Counted from the first letter of the stretch, positions 16,717 to 25,377 are shown. The stretch is DNA of 64,000 bases from Cerasibacillus quisquiliarum (GCF_014202495.1 NZ_JACHHA010000004.1:124001-188000), one strand, 5' to 3'. Numbers and translations are program-made. The notes: generated from the sequence alone by a model not told the origin.

Positions 16717-19254
16717 TTATTGTTCCAAGCCGTAACTTATTAAGTTGGTAAAAATTCGATAACCCCCTGCTACTTGATGATCTAGCTGTCTATAAAACAC
16801 CAAGCTTGTATATAAGTAGGTTCCTTGTCCATACTTGGCCATTAGTATACCACTTGTAAGTGGCTCTTCATTAGGGTCTCCCATACTGACAAATGTCTCA
16901 TATTTTTTGTCCCATTCCATTGGAAAATAAAGGCCACGCTCTTGTACCCAATGATCCCAATCACTTTCAGTTATCTTATTTGGATAATTAAATAGTTTGT
17001 GATCTGGATTTAACATCGTAACTGGTGCTGTTTCATCTGTGACACGCCACCTAATTGAAGGTGTCCCAATTTTGATTGGGTATGGTGGTGTACGTATCGT
17101 ATCCCAATTATCACCCGGTTTATGATACTGCATCACGACATGACCACCATTTCTTACATAATCTAAAAGGCTTTGATTATTTTCTACTAAATCTGGTCTC
17201 GATAAATTAGCACGAATACCTACAACAATCGTGTCATATATAGACAAGTCTCCTCTAGATAACTCTGTTTCAGATAGTTTCGTTACATCGAATCCGAGAT
17301 CTATTAAATGATTTGCTATATTATCGAATCCACTTTCAATATAACCAACCTTTAATTGGTCGGGGATATTTAGATCAAACGCAGCTGCCTTTATTGTTGA
17401 TTGATATATAAAATATTCGTTATTTATATGATCATATGATATTTCCTGCACAGTGTTATCAAAAATTTCCCCATCTGTTTCTGCTTTCGCAGTGATATTA
17501 AATTCACCTTTTTTTACATGTTTTGGTGGTTTTATGTTCAATATCACTTCTTTTTCAGATAATCTTTCCTCCAAGAAAACATCTTTTTGTTTAGGATTGC
17601 TCGTCCAGCCTTCTGGTAAATTTAAAGAAACGGTTGCACTCGTTCCTTTTGAAGCATAATTTTTCACTTTTACTGTTACTGGTATTTCTTCTTGTATATC
17701 CAGTGTATTAACAATGATACTTTCAGGTTGAGTTGAAAGACTTAATTTAGGTAAGACTGCTACAGTATCTTCAAATTCTATCAATGACTTTACTTCCACA
17801 CCCTTATCTTTAAAAGTAATTAAAGATTTAATAAAATCCTCTTTATAGGGGTGATAAAATGCTTCGTCTTCTGACACCGTTATTTTAAACTGAAGTCTTT
17901 CCTTTTTACCAGGGTCTAAATGTTTTAATTTTACAATTCCTTCATTAAACCACTGAGCTGGTGTCTCGAGAGTCGTTTGAATATGTTTAATGCGCTGAGA
18001 TCCATTATTCAATAATTCTACTGTTACCGTTACTTCTTCACCACGAGTTAATACATTGGTATCAATTGATAAAGTAACCTCCAAGTTAGATGATATGAAT
18101 ATGACATCGTTTAATTGGGATTCTTTTATTTCAAGCTTATGCAATAAATCTTCTTTCAAAGAATCATTCAGTTTTGCTTTCCTTACTTTTGTAATCAGCT
18201 TTTGTATTTCATCTAATACTAACAAGGACTCATTGTAAACAGATTCTCTGTTCGGATAAAGCGATACGAGATAATCTAGTTTTTCTTGTAATTGACTTAA
18301 TTGATTACTTAATCCCTTATAATTAATAAGTTGACCCCATTCGCGGAAATCATACGGAATCCCTGAAAATAGCTCTTGATTGTTAGACTCCACAGACGTT
18401 TTAACTAGCTCTAAATGAACTTGCCTTGGTTCTACTGGTATATCCCTTCCCATTCCTTGGCTTTTGTGCATATAGCGAGACATTTCGCCTAATTGTGGAT
18501 AAGTCATCCCATAAATTGGATCGTAGTTACCAATCTCGATAGACGTGGTACTTGTTTCCTTGGATTCTGCTGGTAAGTAAAGTTTCTTTATTTGCCATGT
18601 TGACAATCCTTCTTCAAAATGTTCAGGAAAAACATTAGGGTTTGCCGCATCTTCAAATGCGCGTTCACTTAATATTGTAATCGCTCTATGGTGTCCATGC
18701 TGACTATCAACGTTTCTAAATGAAGGCATAACAATGTCAGGTTTATACGTTCTTATGAAGCGTATGAAGCGTTCATAAGTTAATTCCTCGCCCCACTTTT
18801 CTAATGTCTCATCCGGTGACTTTGAAAAACCAAAGTCATAAATAGGATCAGATGTTGTATTACTTAAATGATATGCTTTTACCCCAGTTATTTTAGATGC
18901 TTCAATCATCTCGTTGGAACGTATTATTCCTAAGGCATCTCCTAACTCATTACCAATCTCATTTTGTCCCCCTTCTCCTCTATTTGCTATCAAACTAGCC
19001 GTCTTTACACCTAGACCACGAGATAAATATGCTAAAAAATCGCTACGTTCATCATCTGGATGTGCACCCGTGTTAAGAAATGTGACAGTTGTACTAAGTG
19101 GCTTCAATTCATTCCACAGTTCTCTATCTTCTGTAGTAGTATAATCTTTCGGTTTCGCAAAAGTTGTTGTCACCATTGTTAATAAAAGCACTACTGATAA
19201 AACAACAGAACAAAATCGACACAAATTGTAAGCCCTTACATTTTTATATTGCAT
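16717..19254 (-). CDS. secreted PIG-L family deacetylase with NEW3-like and ThuA-like domains
   Basis: A large (845-residue) exported N-deacetylase. A signal peptide (about residues 12-33, ending TTFA) is followed by a PIG-L/LmbE domain with the zinc motif GAHPDDE (near 58-64) and a later QHGHHRA histidine motif (near 180). Residues about 390-600 look like two beta-sandwich domains of the NPCBM-associated NEW3 type (NVLTRGEEVTVTVELLNNG). The C-terminal 200 residues resemble ThuA/glutamine-amidotransferase-like folds (VMQYHKPGDNWD). Likely substrate: an N-acetylated sugar or glycoconjugate outside the cell. ATG 19254 follows AAGGGGGT. It has its own terminator and operator upstream. Confidence 0.82.
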   Translation of the reverse strand: MQYKNVRAYNLCRFCSVVLSVVLLLTMVTTTFAKPKDYTTTEDRELWNELKPLSTTVTFLNTGAHPDDERSDFLAYLSRGLGVKTASLIANRGEGGQNEIGNELGDALGIIRSNEMIEASKITGVKAYHLSNTTSDPIYDFGFSKSPDETLEKWGEELTYERFIRFIRTYKPDIVMPSFRNVDSQHGHHRAITILSERAFEDAANPNVFPEHFEEGLSTWQIKKLYLPAESKETSTTSIEIGNYDPIYGMTYPQLGEMSRYMHKSQGMGRDIPVEPRQVHLELVKTSVESNNQELFSGIPYDFREWGQLINYKGLSNQLSQLQEKLDYLVSLYPNRESVYNESLLVLDEIQKLITKVRKAKLNDSLKEDLLHKLEIKESQLNDVIFISSNLEVTLSIDTNVLTRGEEVTVTVELLNNGSQRIKHIQTTLETPAQWFNEGIVKLKHLDPGKKERLQFKITVSEDEAFYHPYKEDFIKSLITFKDKGVEVKSLIEFEDTVAVLPKLSLSTQPESIIVNTLDIQEEIPVTVKVKNYASKGTSATVSLNLPEGWTSNPKQKDVFLEERLSEKEVILNIKPPKHVKKGEFNITAKAETDGEIFDNTVQEISYDHINNEYFIYQSTIKAAAFDLNIPDQLKVGYIESGFDNIANHLIDLGFDVTKLSETELSRGDLSIYDTIVVGIRANLSRPDLVENNQSLLDYVRNGGHVVMQYHKPGDNWDTIRTPPYPIKIGTPSIRWRVTDETAPVTMLNPDHKLFNYPNKITESDWDHWVQERGLYFPMEWDKKYETFVSMGDPNEEPLTSGILMAKYGQGTYLYTSLVFYRQLDHQVAGGYRIFTNLISYGLEQ

Positions 19255-19288
19255 TATTTTACCCCCTTAATGTTCTTACACGAAGTTT

Positions 19289-19307
19289 GTTAGTTATCAA
19301 AACTAAC
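19289..19307 (-). promoter_or_regulatory. candidate ROK-type operator upstream of the PIG-L gene
   Basis: A perfect inverted repeat, GTTAGTT and AACTAAC, with a five-base spacer, 34 bases before the start codon. Its TTAGTT core resembles XylR (ROK) operators. TTAGTTA also occurs at 16566-16572, upstream of the ROK gene. Confidence 0.45.
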
Positions 19308-19405
19308 TAACATAATTTAATAGCGTGTATAATCATAATTATCACATATTTTTTGAGAAGTAAATATGCTTAAAGACCTATTTTTTTAAAGCAGGTGATT
19401 ATTAT

Positions 19406-19468
19406 GGTCATTATCTCACAAACTTGTCACGAGTTTGCTATGACCTTTGATATGCTGTTTGATATAAT
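19406..19468 (+). promoter_or_regulatory. nested inverted repeat and -10 box before a small membrane protein gene
   Basis: GGTCAT...ATGACC (19406-19445) encloses CAAACT...AGTTTG. A TATAAT at 19463-19468 sits 17 bases after the outer right arm, which takes the place of the -35. A repressor site overlapping the promoter is possible. Confidence 0.35.
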
Positions 19469-19505
19469 TATGTTAGAGTGACTTTACAAGATTTGGGGGA
19501 TAGTC

Positions 19506-19679
19506 ATGAAACGCTTTAAACATTTATTTGTCATTCTCATTACTTTAGTCGTTTCAGCCTCTGTCTATATGTTTAAAAATGATATTTTCTTATCTTTTTA
19601 TACTTTTATGGGGCTAATGATGTTTTATTTTGGATTAATAATCTTACTAGCACCTTTCAATAATAAAGATGCACAATAA
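19506..19679 (+). CDS. small two-helix membrane protein of unknown function
   Basis: A 57-residue protein starting MKRFKHLFVILITLV. It has two hydrophobic helices (about residues 6-22 and 29-49) joined by a short polar turn with KND, and a hydrophilic C-terminal tail NNKDAQ. No family is recognised. Support for a real gene: GGGGGA five bases before the ATG, a TATAAT box upstream and a strong terminator nine bases past the stop. It stands alone between the PIG-L gene and a methyltransferase gene. Confidence 0.65.
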   Translation: MKRFKHLFVILITLVVSASVYMFKNDIFLSFYTFMGLMMFYFGLIILLAPFNNKDAQ

Positions 19680-19687
19680 CTTATTTC

Positions 19688-19720
19688 AAAAAACCTCACC
19701 AAATACAGGTGGGGTTTTTT
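19688..19720 (+). terminator. terminator after the small membrane protein
   Basis: AAACCTCACC and GGTGGGGTTT pair (one G-T pair) across seven bases and are followed by TTT. Confidence 0.88.
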
Positions 19721-19804
19721 ATGCAAGCACATTGTTAAACATATTTTTCATACATGATAAAATAATAACAACAATGCTTAATAATCGATAAAGGGGACAG
19801 ATTA

Positions 19805-20404
19805 ATGTCTAAAAATAAATGGAATGAACGTTTTTCAAAGGAAGGCTATTTCTATGGTAAAAAGCCAAATGAATTTATCCGTGAAAAAAGCTCATTGATA
19901 CCTGAAAAATCAAAGGTTGGATGTTTTGCTGAAGGGGAAGGGCGAAATGCCGTTTACCTCGCAACACTCGGACATGATGTGACATCATATGATCAAGCAA
20001 CGGCAGGATTAAGAAAAACCGAACAATTAGCAGCTGAACATGAAGTATATGTAAAAACTGTACAAAAGGACCTGATAGCTGAAAAAGTACCTGCTAACAC
20101 GTTTGATGCAGCTGTCATGGTATTCGGCCATGTTCCTGGGGAATCACAAGCAAAGTTTATCCAGAATATCATTGGTTCAGTGAAACCTGGTGGTCATGTT
20201 TTATTTGAAGTTTATTCTAAAGAGCAATTTGACTATAAAACAGGCGGTCCACCTGTTCTCGATCATTTATATGATCCAGTAGATATTCTGAATTGGATTA
20301 ACCCTTATAAATGTCTCCATTTCTATTACGGTGAAGCTGAACGAATTGAAGGTACAGGACATACTGGTACTGGTCATGTAATTCAAGTCATATTAAGAAA
20401 ATAA
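19805..20404 (+). CDS. class I SAM-dependent methyltransferase (TehB/UbiE-like)
   Basis: A 199-residue single-domain methyltransferase. The SAM-binding motif is VGCFAEGEGRNAVYLATLGHDV (about residues 38-60; a glycine-rich loop with acidic start), followed by an aspartate strand end TSYDQA and the motif FDAAVMVFGHV near 100. The N-terminus WNERFSKEGYFYGKKPNEF is typical of a small family of tellurite-resistance-like methyltransferases. Its substrate is unknown. The ribosome binding site is AAGGGGACAG. Monocistronic. Confidence 0.85.
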   Translation: MSKNKWNERFSKEGYFYGKKPNEFIREKSSLIPEKSKVGCFAEGEGRNAVYLATLGHDVTSYDQATAGLRKTEQLAAEHEVYVKTVQKDLIAEKVPANTFDAAVMVFGHVPGESQAKFIQNIIGSVKPGGHVLFEVYSKEQFDYKTGGPPVLDHLYDPVDILNWINPYKCLHFYYGEAERIEGTGHTGTGHVIQVILRK

Positions 20405-20410
20405 AGGTAC

Positions 20411-20444
20411 TCCGCGTCTATTTTAATAATAGGGGCGGATTTTT
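20411..20444 (+). terminator. weak terminator after the methyltransferase
   Basis: TCCGC and GCGGA close a hairpin with an imperfect inner stem and are followed by TTTTT. Confidence 0.55.
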
Positions 20445-20585
20445 AATACCATTTGTAAATAATTATTTAACATAAATATCGATAAAAAGGGCTATTTTTC
20501 ACCATAATCCTGCTTCATTTATGTGAATTTAGTCACATTTATGGTATGATTTTGTTGTAATGTTAATTAAAGGGGAAACTGACAA

Positions 20586-21546
20586 ATGGATCATTAGACT
20601 AAGTTGGATAACGTATTAAGACGTCTAAAAAACATCGAAAAGGCATTAAATGAATCCACAATTGTCGCAGTTACAGATCAACATGGTGTGATTCAATCAG
20701 TAAATGATAATTTTTGTAAAATCTCAAAATATAACCGTGAAGAATTAATTGGTAACACACATAAAATTGTCAACTCTGGACTTCATCATTCGGAAGTTTT
20801 TAAAGACCTCTGGCAAACGATTCATAATGGTCAAGTATGGCGTGGAGAGATAAGAAATCGTGCAAAAGATGGATCTTATTATTGGGTAGACACGACAATC
20901 GTTCCTTTCTTTAATGACGGTGGGGAGTTATATCAATGTATAGCGCTTCACCACGACATTACTGCGCGAAAAGAATATGAAGAAATCATTAAGAAGTTGG
21001 CATTCTATGATCCTTTAACCGCATTACCTAATCGAAATGCACTTAGCCAGTGGCTCGATGTTGATTCAGGAACAAATCACCCGCAATTTACCGTCCTGTT
21101 TTTAGATTTTGATCGTTTTAAAGCAGTGAATGATGAGTTCGATCATCATATGGGGGACATTGTTCTTAAAAAAGTGTCACGACGTCTCAAATATTGTCTA
21201 GGTAAAGCAGACTTTATTTCTCGGCTTGGCTGGGACGAGTTTATCGTCATCATACGGCCAAAATGACATTAAAGCCATTGTTAAAAAACTCATCCAACAA
21301 CTTAGTATGTCTTATGATGTAAGAGGTTTAAAAGTTAGCTTATCAATTAGTGTTGGCATTAGTACAGGTATGATGGAAGAGCAATGCTCAAATCAAATCT
21401 ATTTTATAGAATCACTTATTAATAAAGCAGAGACAGTGATGAGCTATGCCAAAAAGAAAGGTGGCAATGCTTATTGCTTTAATACACCTGATCAACATAT
21501 TGAACTCAATCGTTATTATCAAATTAAAGGATATCAAAAAAGTTAA
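20586..21546 (+). pseudogene. decayed PAS-GGDEF diguanylate cyclase-like gene
   Basis: The intact ancestor would have one PAS domain (about residues 15-125, with GELYQCIALHHDITARK at its end) and a GGDEF domain that makes cyclic di-GMP. Three lesions are visible. The ATG at 20586, behind AAAGGGG, is followed by an in-frame TAG at codon 4. The GGDEF domain is split by a frameshift near 21245-21260: one frame ends ...GWDEFIVIIRPK at 21266, while the neighbouring frame continues with GQNDIKAIVKKL to 21546. The signature itself is GWDEF, not GGDEF. A TTG at 20604 could restart translation and make a PAS protein with half a GGDEF domain. Confidence 0.82.
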
Positions 21547-21646
21547 AACGGTTTTGGCTCTTTAACATAATAGAGCTAAAACCGCCAAAATTACCGTTAT
21601 TTCAACTTCCTAATGAACAGAAATCGTCATGAACCCGTCTTACTGT

Positions 21647-22204
21647 CTATTCTATTCCCTCAATAAAAACCGTTAACACTTTGGCGCCATCATTATCGAC
21701 AGGTATAAATAAATGTGGTTTCGTTCCCTTAAAGTAAGCTGTATCTCCTTCCTTAAGATGATGCTTATCTTGATCGTAAAGTAGATATATTTCTCCTTCT
21801 AAAACGTATATAAATTCATCTTCTGAATGTGTATATGGTTCATGGCGCAAGTTTGCATCTTTAGGGGTAACATGAACAATTGCTGGTTCAATATTAGAAA
21901 AACGTGATTTCGCTAGAAGCTCATATGAATAACCCATATCTTCATGTCCTACTTTAGATTGCCGCATCGATTTCGGTTGTAAGACGAGATCTGTTTCTGG
22001 ACGGTTATCAAGAATCCAAGAAAGTGGTATATTTAATGCTTCACTTATTTTTGAAAGTGTGGCTACGGCTGCAGCTGACTGACCATTCTCGATTTTTGAC
22101 AACATACTTTTGGAAATACCACATTGGTCGGCGATTTCCTGCTGTGTCTTCTTACTACGATGACGAGCTTGTCTAATTTTTTTACCGATATCTTGAAGGT
22201 TGAT
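21647..22204 (-). CDS. XRE-family regulator with C-terminal cupin domain; no canonical start codon
   Basis: An N-terminal helix-turn-helix (IGKKIRQARHRSKKTQQEIA and SKSMLSKIENGQ) and a C-terminal cupin (about residues 105-180, EPYTHSEDEFIYVLEGEIYLL) match small-ligand-responsive repressors such as PuuR. The open frame runs back to a TAG at 22226-22228 without any ATG, GTG or TTG upstream of the internal Met at 22105. That Met would delete half of the helix-turn-helix. A strong AGGGGG lies eight bases before ATC at 22204, so ATC (perhaps mutated from ATG) is the most plausible start. Either a rare start or a silenced gene. Confidence 0.65.
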   Translation of the reverse strand: MNLQDIGKKIRQARHRSKKTQQEIADQCGISKSMLSKIENGQSAAAVATLSKISEALNIPLSWILDNRPETDLVLQPKSMRQSKVGHEDMGYSYELLAKSRFSNIEPAIVHVTPKDANLRHEPYTHSEDEFIYVLEGEIYLLYDQDKHHLKEGDTAYFKGTKPHLFIPVDNDGAKVLTVFIEGIE

Positions 22205-22349
22205 TGTTATTTCCCCCTTACTAACGTACTATGTATGATGTTCTTATCATAAGTGAGGCGCGTGATTCAGTCAAGATTTGTTCCTAGGTTATCTGTCATA
22301 GTCAATGTCATTAAGACCGGCATGTTATTGATAACAAACAATAATCATA

Positions 22350-22386
22350 TAAAAAAACCATCTTCCTTTAAATGCAGAAGATGGTT
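22350..22386 (-). terminator. terminator of the HMG-CoA lyase gene
   Basis: On the minus strand AACCATCTTC and GAAGATGGTT pair across eleven bases and are followed by TTTTT. Confidence 0.88.
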
Positions 22387-22415
22387 CTATCCGTCTCCTC
22401 CTAGCAAACGTGTCT

Positions 22416-23321
22416 TTATTGCTGTGCACTTGCATATGCAAGTGATTTGCTAGGCAGTGTCTTTCCCAATTTTTTTTGAATATAAAGTGCTGCTTCATCG
22501 ACTTTCTTTTCATCTATACCTGTTTTAATTCCCAAGCCATGAAGTAAATATAAAATATCATTCGTCGCCACATTACCTGCCGCTCCTGGAGCATATGGGC
22601 ATCCGCCGAGACCACCTATTGAGCTATCAAAGCGCGTCACACCATATTCAAGTGATGTCATAATATTAGCGATGGCCATCCCTCTTGTATCGTGATAATG
22701 CATGATGATTTTATCTTTTGGATAACGACGAAGCACCTCATCTAGCAATGCTTCTACTTGTGAAGGAACAGCAGTACCGAGTGTATCACCTAATGAAATA
22801 TCATCTGCTCCAAACTCAAGAAGCCGATCACAAACAGCAACCACTTGATCTGGGGAAATGCTCCCTTCAAATGGACAATCAAATACTGTTGACACATATG
22901 CTGTCACATGTTTTCCAGCCGCTTTCGCCTCTACAATAACCTCTTTTAAAACAGGATATGTCTCGGCAATCGATTTATTAATATTATTCTTATTATGAGA
23001 CTCACTTGCTGACATAAAAACAGATGCTCCGTCAATGCCTGCATCAAGTGCGAGTTCTAACCCTTTCATATTCGGAACGAGTGCTGAGTAGCGAACATGT
23101 GGATGGCGCTTAATACTTTTTCCGACTTCATGGGCATCAGATAGTTGTGGCACCCATTTGGGATGAACAAATGATGAGTATTCAATCTCACTGATTCCCG
23201 ATTCAGATAATTTATTAATCCAAGTGATTTTATCCTTTGTCAGAACACGTTTTTTCTCATTTTGCAAACCATCTCTTGGCCCGACTTCTTTAATCTGAAC
23301 ATATTCTGGCCAACGTCTCAC
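22416..23321 (-). CDS. mvaB: hydroxymethylglutaryl-CoA lyase
   Basis: Splits HMG-CoA into acetoacetate and acetyl-CoA, the last step of leucine breakdown. The 301-residue protein has the DRE-TIM start EVGPRDGLQNE (residues 12-22), the metal ligands in HYHDTRGMA (near 207) and the signature GGLGGCPYAPGA with catalytic Cys (near 238). GTG 23321 follows AAAGGAGGGG. In B. subtilis the gene (yngG) lies in an acyl-CoA operon, but here it stands alone. A 17-bp palindrome lies 120 bases upstream and could be its operator. Confidence 0.93.
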   Translation of the reverse strand: MRRWPEYVQIKEVGPRDGLQNEKKRVLTKDKITWINKLSESGISEIEYSSFVHPKWVPQLSDAHEVGKSIKRHPHVRYSALVPNMKGLELALDAGIDGASVFMSASESHNKNNINKSIAETYPVLKEVIVEAKAAGKHVTAYVSTVFDCPFEGSISPDQVVAVCDRLLEFGADDISLGDTLGTAVPSQVEALLDEVLRRYPKDKIIMHYHDTRGMAIANIMTSLEYGVTRFDSSIGGLGGCPYAPGAAGNVATNDILYLLHGLGIKTGIDEKKVDEAALYIQKKLGKTLPSKSLAYASAQQ

Positions 23322-23441
23322 TTATAACCCCTCCTTTATGATCGAAATTAACGTCTATATCTACTAAAATGTATGCGCTTTCACGTGTTCATCTTATAAA
23401 TTATTATTTAAAATGAGTTTGTTTCAATTATGTTTACTATT

Positions 23442-23458
23442 ATTCAACATTGTTGAAT
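23442..23458. promoter_or_regulatory. palindromic candidate operator upstream of mvaB
   Basis: ATTCAAC-ATT-GTTGAAT, perfect seven-base arms, within the A/T-rich region upstream of the mvaB start. In the 340-base gap around it only this site and the terminator at 23592 were recognised. Confidence 0.4.
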
Positions 23459-23591
23459 TAAATATATAATACATAGTGACTTTTTGTCAACTGTTCAAAC
23501 TAATATTTCTGAATTTTTATATATAGTTGAAAATGTTTTAAAAGGGGGATCGTGAGAAGTTGAACGATAAAGGAACATCTAAAACTAAAAT

Positions 23592-23630
23592 AAAAAAAGT
23601 GCTCAACAAGTTAGTCAAGACTTGTTGAGC
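23592..23630 (-). terminator. terminator of the lactonase gene
   Basis: On the minus strand GCTCAACAAGT and ACTTGTTGAGC form a perfect 11-bp stem across an eight-base loop, followed by ACTTTTTTT. Confidence 0.9.
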
Positions 23631-23661
23631 AGCCCTTCATAACACATTATGAGCAAAGTTA

Positions 23662-24702
23662 TTAAGATAGAAACTTAACACATACCGCCTCTGGTACGTG
23701 AATTTTAGAATCGAGTGCTATTAATTGACCCGTCGTTTCATCACGTGAAAAAAGGACAAGATTGTTTGAATGCTGATTCGCTACAACTATATACTTCTCA
23801 CTCGGGTCAAGTGAGAAATCTCTTGGGAACTCTCCACCTGTTGGCGTATGTCCTATAAGTGTCAGCTGACCAGTTACCTCATCTACTTTAAGAGTTGTAA
23901 TGCTATTATGACCACGATTTCCAGTATATACAAATTTTCCATCGGATGAGATGTGAATCGCACTAGCATCATTTGTTTCTGTAAAATCATTAGGAATGAC
24001 ACGGATGATTTGCTTCTCTCTGAATGCACCCGTCTCTGAATCATAATCAAGCACAATCACTTCAGAACTAAGCTCCGTTAATAAGTATGCTATGTTTCCG
24101 TTCGGATGAAAAGCCATATGACGTGGTCCACTTCCAGGTTTCGCCTTATACATTTCAATTCTTTTAAGTGATTTTTCTTCCTTTTTATAAGTAACTAGTT
24201 CATCCGTTCCAAGATCGACAACAACAATATACTTTCCATCTGGTGTGTGCCCTGTAAAATGAACATGCGGCTTTTCTTGACGTTTGTGGGGTCCATGTCC
24301 TTCATGTGTAACGGTTACGACTTCTTTATTAATACTTCGGTGATCACTTACTTCAAACCATTTAACCGTTCCTTTATGGTAGTTCCCAGCTAGAAGTGCA
24401 TCACCTTGAATATCAACATGACAAGGAGGTGCGCCTTCTTCCAATTTTCGATTCATATAACGTAATTCACCATTGTGTTGATTAATTTCAAATGATGCTA
24501 CTCCACCCATATCTCCGTCTTGAGCAACGGAATATAAATATTTATTGTCCTCACTAATCGCTAAATATGTTGGATTATTCATTTGTGACGCTAATTCTAG
24601 CTTTGTAAACTTCCCATGTTCTATATCAAGTTCAAAACGATAGATACCTCTACTCGTTTTTCTTGTGTATGTACCTACATAGCCAATTACTTTTTTTGAC
24701 AC
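23662..24702 (-). CDS. pgl: lactonase family protein (6-phosphogluconolactonase, YkgB-like)
   Basis: A 346-residue seven-bladed beta-propeller of the YkgB/Pgl type. It is thought to hydrolyse 6-phosphogluconolactone in the pentose phosphate pathway. Typical repeat motifs are GYVGTYT at the N-terminus, HVHFTGHTPDGKYIVVVDLG (near 150), PRHMAFHPNG (near 198) and PRDFSLDPSEKYIVVANQ (near 305). Length matches the family. It is monocistronic with its own terminator. The enzymatic assignment rests on family membership only. Confidence 0.85.
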   Translation of the reverse strand: MSKKVIGYVGTYTRKTSRGIYRFELDIEHGKFTKLELASQMNNPTYLAISEDNKYLYSVAQDGDMGGVASFEINQHNGELRYMNRKLEEGAPPCHVDIQGDALLAGNYHKGTVKWFEVSDHRSINKEVVTVTHEGHGPHKRQEKPHVHFTGHTPDGKYIVVVDLGTDELVTYKKEEKSLKRIEMYKAKPGSGPRHMAFHPNGNIAYLLTELSSEVIVLDYDSETGAFREKQIIRVIPNDFTETNDASAIHISSDGKFVYTGNRGHNSITTLKVDEVTGQLTLIGHTPTGGEFPRDFSLDPSEKYIVVANQHSNNLVLFSRDETTGQLIALDSKIHVPEAVCVKFLS

Positions 24703-24807
24703 ATGATTTCCCCCTTCAATAAAATATCATTTTTACCATATTTTCTATTATATCATGTTAACATCCATTCATACCTTTGATACAAACGGTACTTGATTGC
24801 TCATAAA

Positions 24808-24844
24808 AATAAAAAAATACCGAATGCAGAACATACACTCGGTA
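24808..24844 (-). terminator. terminator of a small hypothetical gene
   Basis: On the minus strand TACCGA and TCGGTA pair, extended by weaker pairs, and are followed by TTTTTTTATTTTT, about 58 bases past the stop. Confidence 0.75.
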
Positions 24845-24901
24845 CATATATGATGGTGCTCAGTATGCAGGGGGTAATAATAGCAATCTATTATATAACA
24901 G

Positions 24902-25120
24902 TTAGTATCCGTAATCCCAGTCAACATCATTAGCGCACCAAAAAACAAACTGAACATCCGCAAAACAAATCTCTCTATCACCCATTTTAATATGGTAATC
25001 CGTACAACCTGCTAGTTCCTTCATTTCCTTATACATAGAACGTTCAACATCTTCTATGCATGTAACCGTTTGATCATCATTTAATAAAATAGCTGTACCT
25101 TTGTTCAACGTGATCACCAT
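24902..25120 (-). CDS. small hypothetical protein
   Basis: A 72-residue acidic, soluble protein: KGTAILLNDDQTVTCIEDVE, then KMGDREICFADVQFVFWCAND near the C-terminus. No family is recognised. The start is uncertain. ATG 25120 has its AAGG directly abutting, while TTG 25108 has GGTGAT five bases upstream. It is followed by a clean terminator, which supports a real gene. An overlapping frame (24769-24981) has no such support. Confidence 0.5.
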   Translation of the reverse strand: MVITLNKGTAILLNDDQTVTCIEDVERSMYKEMKELAGCTDYHIKMGDREICFADVQFVFWCANDVDWDYGY

Positions 25121-25235
25121 CCTTCGTTTTTATGATGCAATATTATTATAGCAAATCTGTTATATAAAAGGAAGTGGTTTGTGATTTATTTCACAAATAC
25201 GTTACAATTAACATAGATGTCAAACATAGATAACC

Positions 25236-25356
25236 CTTGCATGACAAGAGTTTATATTTTATAATGGACCTAACTTGTAATGCAAGGTAATAAATATAAG
25301 TATATTTCTTCCTTGTATGACAAGATTTTTTCTAAATATATACCTTGCATTGCAAT
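25236..25356 (+). promoter_or_regulatory. four-copy operator array upstream of padR
   Basis: Three perfect copies of CTTG-N5-CAAG (25236-25248, 25274-25286, 25312-25324) are spaced 38 bases apart, start to start. A fourth, CTTGCATTGCAAT at 25344-25356, has one mismatch and lies 22 bases before the padR start. The dyad and position suit autoregulation by the PadR protein. Confidence 0.7.
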
Positions 25357-25377
25357 GTAGTGAGTGAAGGGGAGATG

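Noticed and set aside
21226-21546. Independent gene encoding the C-terminal half of a GGDEF domain
   Set aside because: It has no ribosome binding site and continues the disrupted upstream gene after a frameshift.
23560-23628. Short frame MNDKGTSKTKIKKVLNKLVKTC with an AAAGGGGGA upstream
   Set aside because: Its second half is the stem of the neighbouring terminator, it is only 22 codons and nothing suggests conservation.
24769-24981. A 70-residue cysteine-rich hydrophobic frame on the minus strand
   Set aside because: It overlaps the better-supported small gene at 24902-25120, lacks a ribosome binding site and runs through that gene's terminator.
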